A stretch of DNA of 5,406 bases from Actinomycetota bacterium (GTDB taxonomy: Bacteria > Actinomycetota > Thermoleophilia > Gaiellales > Gaiellaceae): assembly GCA_003136795.1 (NCBI GenBank), contig PLDP01000090.1, positions 5,638 through 11,043 of the forward strand, given 5' to 3'. Position numbers and translations under genes: made by a program. The notes under the pieces are model-generated. The model was not told where the DNA came from. It ran no database searches and saw only the letters and a list, made by a program, of their open reading frames with translations. Numbering within the stretch: position 1 is the first letter of the stretch; each line of letters begins with the position of its first letter. Below, in pieces: positions 1 to 4,201 of this stretch.

Positions 1-900
1 CGGGGCCTCGCCGCTGGCCGCCCAGTCGAGGGTCGCGCGCACCGTCTCCTCGAGCGGCCGCGGCTCGAGGCCTGCGCGCAGCGCGGCCGACGGGTCGACC
101 GAGAGCATCCCGGCGTACTCGGGCGAATGCAGCCAGAGCGGCAGCTCCATCCACTCGCCGACGTCGTGCTCGGCGAGGAAGTCGCCGTCGACCCAGACGA
201 GCTCCGCGTCGCTCGCTGCGACGCGACGGCAGGTCTCGAACAGGCGCTCGCGCGTCGTCGGGCGATCGACGGCGTTGAAGGTGCCCGCGGTCCCGGCTTC
301 GGCGGCGCGGACGATCCAGTTGGCGAGATCGCGCGCGTCGATCACCTGCGCGGCGGCGCTCGGCGGCGCGGGCACGAGCACGCGGCCGCCCTCGGCGATG
401 CGCTGCGGCCAGTAGGTGAAGCGGCCGGTCGGGTCCCATGGCCCGACGATCAGCCCGGGGCGCGGGACGAACGCAGCGGGGAACCGCTCGCGGACGACGT
501 CCTCGCAGAGCGCCTTCAGCTCGCCGTAGGCCTCGCGCCACTCCTCTGTCGGTTCGCGCAGCTGCGCGAGCGGCGACTGCTCGGTGGGCGGCGTCGCGAG
601 GCTCGCGTAGACGGAGACCGAAGAGACGAAGGTGTAGTGGCCGACGTCGCCGAGCGCGTCGATCGTCTCGCGGACGACGCGCGGCACGTAGCCGCTCGTG
701 TCGACGACCGCGTCGAAGTCGCGTCCGTGCAGCGCTCCGAGATCGCCGTCACGGTCGCCGCGCAGCTTCTCGACGCCCGGGAAGAGCTCGGGCCGCGTTT
801 GGCCGCGGTTGAACAGCGTCACGTCGTGGCCGTGGTCGAGCGCCGCGTCGACGACGTGACGGCCGAGGAACTGCGTCCCGCCGAGGACGAGCATGCGCAT
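1..900 (-). CDS. NAD-dependent epimerase/dehydratase-like reductase (extended SDR), 3' end cut by window edge
   Basis: Reading the minus strand from the ATG at 900-898 gives 300 uninterrupted codons to base 1, with no stop inside the window. The N-terminus has a Rossmann nucleotide-binding loop, GGTQFLG at residues 7-13, followed by a FNRG strand end (about 30-33) typical of NAD(P)-binding reductases. FVSSVSVY (91-98) and the YxxxK pair Tyr125/Lys129 (YGELK) match the SDR catalytic site. PRPGLIVGPWDPTGR (146-160) and the VIDARDLANWIV stretch (about 187-197) are typical of the epimerase_2/extended-SDR fold. Family members are about 320-335 residues, so only a short tail should be missing. It is probably a cytosolic NAD(P)-dependent sugar-nucleotide or small-molecule reductase; the substrate cannot be read from sequence. 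An AGGG at 912-909 could serve as ribosome binding site, but it lies inside a possible -10 box (see 908-913). An in-frame GTG three codons upstream (909-907) is a less likely start. Confidence 0.88.
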   Translation of the reverse strand, partial: MRMLVLGGTQFLGRHVVDAALDHGHDVTLFNRGQTRPELFPGVEKLRGDRDGDLGALHGRDFDAVVDTSGYVPRVVRETIDALGDVGHYTFVSSVSVYASLATPPTEQSPLAQLREPTEEWREAYGELKALCEDVVRERFPAAFVPRPGLIVGPWDPTGRFTYWPQRIAEGGRVLVPAPPSAAAQVIDARDLANWIVRAAEAGTAGTFNAVDRPTTRERLFETCRRVAASDAELVWVDGDFLAEHDVGEWMELPLWLHSPEYAGMLSVDPSAALRAGLEPRPLEETVRATLDWAASGEAP

Positions 901-906
901 TACGCT
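901..906 (+). promoter_or_regulatory. Candidate -10 box (TACGCT) for a leaderless acetyltransferase mRNA
   Basis: TACGCT fits TANNNT and ends 6 bases before the ATG at 913. That would place the transcription start at or next to the A of the start codon. No Shine-Dalgarno-like sequence precedes this ATG, which agrees with leaderless translation, a common mode in Actinobacteria. No convincing -35 is seen. It lies in the 12-bp divergent gap. Confidence 0.45.
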
Positions 907-907
907 C

Positions 908-913
908 ACCCTA
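908..913 (-). promoter_or_regulatory. Candidate -10 box (TAGGGT) for the divergent epimerase-like gene
   Basis: On the minus strand TAGGGT fits TANNNT and ends 7 bases before the ATG at 900, the same geometry as the opposing box at 901-906. The same bases contain AGGG and could instead be a ribosome binding site if transcription starts further upstream inside the acetyltransferase gene. The two readings exclude each other. Confidence 0.35.
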
Positions 914-1353
914 TGCACATCCGCCAGGCCGACCCGTCGGATTACGCCTCGGTGATCGGCGTCGTCGATCAATGGTGGGGAGGCAGGCCGATGGCCGCGA
1001 TGCTCCCGAAGCTCTTCTTCGTCCACTTCCGCGACACGTCGTTCGTGCTGGAGGACGAGGGCGCGATCGTGGGTTTCCTGTGCGGCTTTCGCTCGCAGAC
1101 GTACGACGATGAGGCGTACATCCACTTCGTCGGCGTCGACCCCGAGCGGCGGGGCGCGGGGATCGCACGAGCGCTGTACGAGCGGTTCTTCGAGGCGGTT
1201 GCGCCGAGGACGATCGTGCGCGCCGTCACGTCCCCCGTCAACGAGGGCTCGGTTGCGTTTCACCGTGCACTCGGCTTCGAGGTCGAGCGGGTCGACGACG
1301 ACTATGACGGGCGCGGCGAGATGCGCGTCCTGCTCGTGAAGCGGCTCGCGTGA
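913..1353 (+). CDS. GNAT-family N-acetyltransferase
   Basis: A 146-residue single-domain protein starts at the ATG at 913. The N-terminus MHIRQADPSDY is the usual first beta strand of GNAT enzymes. WWGGRPM (21-27) and LPKLFFVHF (31-39) recall an actinobacterial GNAT subgroup. The acetyl-CoA pyrophosphate loop is clear: VDPERRGAGIARAL (75-88, with R-R-G-A-G-I-A). The downstream Asn110/Ser113 and FHRALGF (116-122) complete motif B. It should transfer an acetyl group from acetyl-CoA to an amine; the substrate is unknown. The frame stays open upstream to 127, but that part is antisense to the epimerase-like gene and has no GNAT similarity, so 913 is the real start. The stop TGA overlaps the GTG start of the hydrolase (GTGA, 1350-1353), so the two are probably translationally coupled. 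Confidence 0.9.
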   Translation: MHIRQADPSDYASVIGVVDQWWGGRPMAAMLPKLFFVHFRDTSFVLEDEGAIVGFLCGFRSQTYDDEAYIHFVGVDPERRGAGIARALYERFFEAVAPRTIVRAVTSPVNEGSVAFHRALGFEVERVDDDYDGRGEMRVLLVKRLA

Positions 1354-2099
1354 TCGTCGACGACGTCGGCGACCCGAACGGCGTGCCCGTCGTCTATCTG
1401 CACGGCGGCGGTGACTCGCGCCTCTCGCGGCCTCCCGACGATCGCATCGCGGCCGAGCTCGGCGTGCGCCTGCTCGCCGTCGACCGCTGCGGCCGGGTGG
1501 AGCGCTTTGGGACGCTGCGTGACTGGGCTGAGCGGTTCGTCGCGACGTTCGACGTCGAGCGGTTCGGCGCGATCGGCTGGTCGTCCGGGGGCCCGCACGC
1601 GCTTGCGCTCGCGGCGGTGGCGCCGGAGCGGGTGAGCCGGGTGGCGCTCGTCGCGTCGATGCCTCCGCCCGACGGCCTCGACGCGCTTCCCGGGGACGTT
1701 CGTCGCGTCATGCGCGTTGCGCGTATCGCTCCGCGCGTCGCCGCACGCGCGCTCGAGCACTGGGGGAAGCGCCCGCCGCAGCCGACCGGCGACCCCGTCA
1801 CGGACGACGCCTATGCGCGCGGCCGCGTCGAGTCGTTCCGCCACGGCGGGCTGTGGCTCGCGCGTGAGCTTGCCTATCTCGGCCGGCCGTGGGGCTTCGA
1901 CCTCGCGGACGTGCGCGCGCCCGTCACGCTCTGGTGGGGGCGGCGGGACGTCGTCTGTCCGCCCTCGATTGCGCGCGTCTACGAGGAGCGCCTGCCGAAC
2001 ACGACGCTGCGGCTGACCGACGACACGCATCAAATCTTCTTCAGCCGCTGGCGCGAGCTCCTCGCCGACGTGTCTGCTCCGGACGTGTCCTACCTCTGA
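1350..2099 (+). CDS. Alpha/beta-fold hydrolase
   Basis: A 249-residue protein starts at the GTG inside the GTGA overlap with the acetyltransferase. PVVYLHGGGDSRL (13-25) is the strand beta3/oxyanion HG motif. The nucleophile elbow is GWSSGG (76-81) with Ser78. Asp200 in WWGRRDVVCPP and His227 in DDTHQIFF complete the Ser-Asp-His triad, in correct order and spacing. A cap region (about 105-180) lies between. It should be a cytosolic esterase, lipase or related hydrolase of the AB_hydrolase_1 type; the substrate is not predictable. Compared with usual members it lacks the N-terminal beta hairpin, and the DRPGxGxS loop is shortened to DRCGRVERFG. The last codons and the stop (2097-2099) lie inside a perfect palindrome, so the C-terminal PDVSYL may be a by-product of that element. 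Confidence 0.88.
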   Translation: MIVDDVGDPNGVPVVYLHGGGDSRLSRPPDDRIAAELGVRLLAVDRCGRVERFGTLRDWAERFVATFDVERFGAIGWSSGGPHALALAAVAPERVSRVALVASMPPPDGLDALPGDVRRVMRVARIAPRVAARALEHWGKRPPQPTGDPVTDDAYARGRVESFRHGGLWLARELAYLGRPWGFDLADVRAPVTLWWGRRDVVCPPSIARVYEERLPNTTLRLTDDTHQIFFSRWRELLADVSAPDVSYL

Positions 2100-2113
2100 G
2101 GTAGGACACGTCC
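2081..2113. terminator. Perfect 33-base inverted repeat at a convergent junction, probable bidirectional hairpin terminator
   Basis: The left arm 2081-2096 (GGACGTGTCCTACCTC) is exactly complementary to the right arm 2098-2113, with one central base at 2097. Folded with a 3-base loop it gives a 15-bp stem. It lies between the 3' ends of the hydrolase (stop 2097-2099) and the minus-strand regulator (stop 2127-2125). It starts 11 bases past the regulator stop, good terminator placement in that direction. Neither side has a U-tract, so it would be a hairpin-only terminator of the type proposed for GC-rich actinobacteria. On the plus strand the stop codon sits in the loop, so a terminating ribosome would mask the stem. 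It could instead be a dispersed repeat. Confidence 0.65.
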
Positions 2114-2124
2114 CGAACTGACGA

Positions 2125-2727
2125 TCAGCGGTGCGGGGGCCGGAGGGCGGCGAACTCGTCGGTCACCTCGAGGTGCTTCGACGCGAAGCGGAACAGGGCC
2201 GCCGGGCGCCCGCCCGCGCGGCCCGGGGGCCGGAGGCCCTCGACCCGCTCCAGCTCGCCGCGGCGGACGAGCACACGCTGCAGGTTCGTCGCCGACACGT
2301 CGTGCCCGAGCGCTGCGACGTAGATCTCGCGCAGCTCGGAGATGGTGAACGTCGCGGGCGCGAGCGCGAAGCCGACATTTGTGTACGAGAGCTTCGCGCG
2401 CAAGCGCCCGTGCGCTGCCGCGACGAGCTCCGCGTGGTCGGGCGTCAGCGCGAGCTCCGAGCGCCAGTCGCCGTCGAGGGGAGCATCGGTGGGAGCGAGA
2501 CCGAGGTACGCCGTCGCGAGCCGGCCGTCCCGCAACCTCCGCGTCTCGAGCTGTTCGATGTGCGCGAGCGGCGCCACGTCGAGCGCCCGGGCGAGTGCGG
2601 CGGCGAGCGGCTCGCGTGCGCCGACACGCGCTTCCGGCAGCCGGCCGCCCGCGAGCAGCACCTCGAGGTGCGGGCCCCGCGCACGAAGGGCAACGCCGAG
2701 CACGGTGTGCGAAGTAGAATCGGTCAT
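2125..2727 (-). CDS. NrtR-like transcriptional regulator (degenerate Nudix domain plus winged helix)
   Basis: The ATG at 2727-2725 gives 200 residues. Residues 8-100 have a Nudix layout: TVLGVALRARGPHLEVLLA, then the Nudix-box region around GAREPLAAALARALDV (36-51). That region lacks the catalytic REUxEE glutamates, so hydrolase activity is unlikely. The C-terminal part is the better identifier: KLSYTNVGFALAP-FTISELREIYVAALG (112-141), then NLQRVLVRRGELERVEG (148-164) and GGRPAALFRF (172-181). This is the wing-helix pattern of NrtR-type Nudix regulators, which sense ADP-ribose-like ligands and repress NAD-metabolism genes in characterised cases. It is divergent from the lipoprotein gene, so autoregulation and control of that neighbour are plausible but inferred. 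The frame continues upstream on the minus strand, but that part is antisense to the lipoprotein gene and is rejected. The ligand and regulon are unknown. Confidence 0.8.
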   Translation of the reverse strand: MTDSTSHTVLGVALRARGPHLEVLLAGGRLPEARVGAREPLAAALARALDVAPLAHIEQLETRRLRDGRLATAYLGLAPTDAPLDGDWRSELALTPDHAELVAAAHGRLRAKLSYTNVGFALAPATFTISELREIYVAALGHDVSATNLQRVLVRRGELERVEGLRPPGRAGGRPAALFRFASKHLEVTDEFAALRPPHR

Positions 2728-2732
2728 AGTTT
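2727..2732 (+). promoter_or_regulatory. Candidate -10 box (TAGTTT) for the lipoprotein gene
   Basis: TAGTTT fits TANNNT and would start transcription near 2739, giving a leader of about 28 bases that includes the GGAGG site. It overlaps the regulator start codon and the left arm of the dyad at 2729-2751. No -35 is recognisable. Confidence 0.35.
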
Positions 2733-2751
2733 TCGTCCCACAGTCTAAAAC
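2729..2751. promoter_or_regulatory. AT-rich dyad (GTTTT-N13-AAAAC), candidate operator shared by divergent genes
   Basis: Arms GTTTT (2729-2733) and AAAAC (2747-2751) are exact inverted repeats, and two further inner positions (2735/2745 and 2737/2743) also pair. The element occupies most of the 39-bp gap between the regulator and lipoprotein genes. It overlaps the candidate -10 boxes of both. A 23-bp dyad fits a dimeric winged-helix regulator, and the adjacent NrtR-like protein is the obvious candidate. The site is not recognised as a known NrtR consensus, and short AT-rich arms could arise by chance. Confidence 0.4.
2742..2747 (-). promoter_or_regulatory. Candidate -10 box (TAGACT) for the NrtR-like regulator
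   Basis: On the minus strand TAGACT fits TANNNT and ends 14 bases before the ATG at 2727, implying a 5' leader of roughly 7-8 bases. It lies within the dyad at 2729-2751, so a protein bound there would block it. Confidence 0.35.
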
Positions 2752-2758
2752 CCCCCTC

Positions 2759-2763
2759 GGAGG
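2759..2763 (+). promoter_or_regulatory. Shine-Dalgarno site (GGAGG) of the lipoprotein gene
   Basis: GGAGG is only 3 bases from the GTG at 2767 but 6 bases from the in-frame TTG at 2770. By spacing the TTG is the better start, shortening the signal peptide by one residue. It is the only strong ribosome binding site in the window; other genes look leaderless or coupled. Confidence 0.65.
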
Positions 2764-2766
2764 CCC

Positions 2767-3786
2767 GTGTTGAAGAGCTTGATCCCATTGCTCCTTGTGC
2801 TCGCCCTCGCCGCGACGGCGTGCGGCTCGACGAAGCACGCGACGACCCCATTGACCACCTCGGCGAAGACGAGCTTCAAGGTCGGGCTCAGCACCGACAT
2901 CGGCGGCCTGAACGACCGCAGCTTCAACCACCTTGCCTACGCCGGGCTGCTGAAGGCGGCCAAGGACCTCGGCGTGCAGACGCGCGTCGTGCAGTCGGCG
3001 TCGCCGGCCGACTACATCCCGAACCTCAGCAAGCTGGCGCAACAGGGCTACAACCTTGTGATCGGGGTCGGCTTCACCGAGATCGACGCGATGAAGGCAG
3101 TCGCCAAGCAGTTCCCGAAGACGCACTTCGCGATCGTCGACGTCTCGAACGCCGACGAAGGCGGCCTGAAGAACGTCCAGGGGCTCCTCTTCAAGGAGCA
3201 GGAAGCCGGGTATCTCGCAGGCTACGCGGCCGGCCTCGCCGCCAAGCAGCGCGGGGGGCACGCGGTCTCGTCCGTCGGCGGCGAGAAGCAGCCGCCGGTC
3301 GATCGCTACATCGCGGGCTTCCAGGCCGGCGCGAAGGCCGCCGACCCGGGCATCCAGACACTGAACGGCTACTCGCAGGACTTCGAGAACCAGGCCAAGT
3401 GCAAGGAGGTCGCGCTGAACCAGATCGCGGCCGGCTCCGTCGTCGTCTTCCAGGTCGCGGGCGGCTGCGGGCTCGGCGCGCTGGACGCCGCGAAGGAGAA
3501 CAACGTCTGGGGCGTGGGCGTGGACGCCGATCAGGGCTATCTCGGCACCTACGTCCTCACCTCGGCCCTGAAGCGCGTGGACACAGCGGTCTACGACTCG
3601 ATCCGGGACGCCAAGGCCGGCAAGTTCAAGGGCGGGACGGATTCCGTCTACGGCCTCGACATCGGCGGTGTCGGCATCGGTAAGTTCTCGTCGAAGACGC
3701 CCGCGGGCATCGCGGCGAAGGTCGCTCAGATCAAGCAGGAGATCGTGAGCGGCAAGATCACGAACATCCCGACGACGGTCAAATGA
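2767..3786 (+). CDS. BMP/PnrA-family substrate-binding lipoprotein
   Basis: A 339-residue secreted lipoprotein. Residues 1-18 form a short signal peptide (one Lys, then the hydrophobic LIPLLLVLALAATA), and Cys19 is the probable lipidated residue. The lipobox is weak, with Ala rather than Leu at -3. A Thr/Ser/Lys-rich linker runs to about 36. The binding domain starts FKVGLSTDIGGLNDRSFN (37-54), the family signature, whose GGLNDxSFN loop contacts the ligand. VIGVGF, FAIVDVS, a KEQEAGYLAGYAAG segment and GVDADQGYLG (about 251-260, with Asp253) follow in the usual order. Characterised members (Treponema PnrA) bind purine nucleosides and feed an ABC importer. No ATPase or permease gene lies beside it here, so partners must be elsewhere or downstream of the window. 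GTG 2767 or TTG 2770 may be the start. Its stop overlaps the next ATG (ATGA). Confidence 0.92.
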   Translation: MLKSLIPLLLVLALAATACGSTKHATTPLTTSAKTSFKVGLSTDIGGLNDRSFNHLAYAGLLKAAKDLGVQTRVVQSASPADYIPNLSKLAQQGYNLVIGVGFTEIDAMKAVAKQFPKTHFAIVDVSNADEGGLKNVQGLLFKEQEAGYLAGYAAGLAAKQRGGHAVSSVGGEKQPPVDRYIAGFQAGAKAADPGIQTLNGYSQDFENQAKCKEVALNQIAAGSVVVFQVAGGCGLGALDAAKENNVWGVGVDADQGYLGTYVLTSALKRVDTAVYDSIRDAKAGKFKGGTDSVYGLDIGGVGIGKFSSKTPAGIAAKVAQIKQEIVSGKITNIPTTVK

Positions 3787-4169
3787 GCGCCCTGAGCGAA
3801 AGACATATCGAGCTCCTGAAGGGGCACAACTTCGGCGTGCTGGCCACGGTCGGCGAGAGCGGGCGGCCCCAAACGAGCGTGGTCTGGGTCGACACCGACG
3901 GCGCGAACGTTCTCGTCAACACGACCAACAAGCGCGCGAAGGGCCGCAACCTGCGCGTGAACCCGCGTGTCTCGATCAGTGTCTGGGACAACGAGGACCC
4001 GTACAAGTACTTCGAGGTCGAGGGGCCGGTCGAGCTCGTGGACGAGGGCGCGAACGAGCACATCCACGAGCTCTCGCGCCGCTACGACGGAAAGGACTTT
4101 CACACGCCGGTCGATCGCGTGATCGTGCGGATCAAGCCGGAGCGGGTGCTGGACCACGGGATCCTCTAG
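3783..4169 (+). CDS. PPOX-class split-barrel oxidoreductase, probably F420-dependent
   Basis: A 128-residue protein starts at the ATG of an ATGA overlap with the lipoprotein gene, so it is probably co-transcribed and translationally coupled. GVLATVGESGRPQTSVVWVD (18-37) is the first strand pair of the pyridoxamine 5'-phosphate oxidase-like split barrel. NTTNKRAKGRNLRVNPRVSISV (46-67) carries the K-R-x-K-x-x-N phosphate-binding motif (Lys50, Lys53, Asn56). YFEVEGPVELV (76-86) is the next barrel element. Length and motifs fit the Rv1155-like group, which uses F420 or FMN as a dimer in the cytosol. Cofactor choice cannot be settled by eye. Its substrate, and why it should be coupled to a binding protein, are unknown. 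Confidence 0.85.
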   Translation: MSALSERHIELLKGHNFGVLATVGESGRPQTSVVWVDTDGANVLVNTTNKRAKGRNLRVNPRVSISVWDNEDPYKYFEVEGPVELVDEGANEHIHELSRRYDGKDFHTPVDRVIVRIKPERVLDHGIL

Positions 4170-4179
4170 CTGAATAGGT

Positions 4180-4194
4180 GCATAGGCCGTATGC
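4180..4194. repeat. Short inverted repeat (GCATA-N5-TATGC) over the aminotransferase promoter
   Basis: Arms GCATA (4180-4184) and TATGC (4190-4194) flank GGCCG, whose second and fourth bases also pair. The right arm is part of the candidate -10 box at 4190-4195. It could be an operator, but arms this short are only suggestive. Confidence 0.3.
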
Positions 4195-4195
4195 T
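4190..4195 (+). promoter_or_regulatory. Candidate -10 box (TATGCT) for a leaderless aminotransferase mRNA
   Basis: TATGCT fits TANNNT and ends 6 bases before the GTG at 4202, the same geometry as at 901-906. No ribosome binding site precedes that GTG. The box supports 4202 as start over the in-frame GTGs at 4178 and 4208, and suggests transcription separate from the lipoprotein operon. Confidence 0.5.
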
Positions 4196-4201
4196 CGCGC
4201 G

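Noticed and set aside
127..912. N-terminal extension of the acetyltransferase frame, and overlapping Arg-rich frames on both strands
   Set aside because: They are antisense or out of frame to the epimerase-like gene, of low complexity, without domains; real GNAT similarity begins at 913.
1302..2033. Long minus-strand open frame opposite the hydrolase
   Set aside because: Its Arg/Ala/Asp-rich sequence has no motifs, while the plus strand encodes a protein with a complete catalytic triad.
2131..2748. Plus-strand open frames opposite the NrtR-like regulator
   Set aside because: They show no recognisable domain; the minus strand has the winged-helix signature and a sensible start at 2727.
2728..3261. 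N-terminal extension of the regulator frame into the lipoprotein gene
   Set aside because: It is antisense to a well-supported lipoprotein and has no similarity to Nudix regulators.
2820..3683. Arg-rich plus-strand frame inside the lipoprotein gene
   Set aside because: It is a codon-bias shadow in another frame with no domain.
3726..4157. Minus-strand open frames opposite the PPOX-class gene
   Set aside because: They are antisense shadows; the plus strand carries the split-barrel motifs and the ATGA-coupled start.
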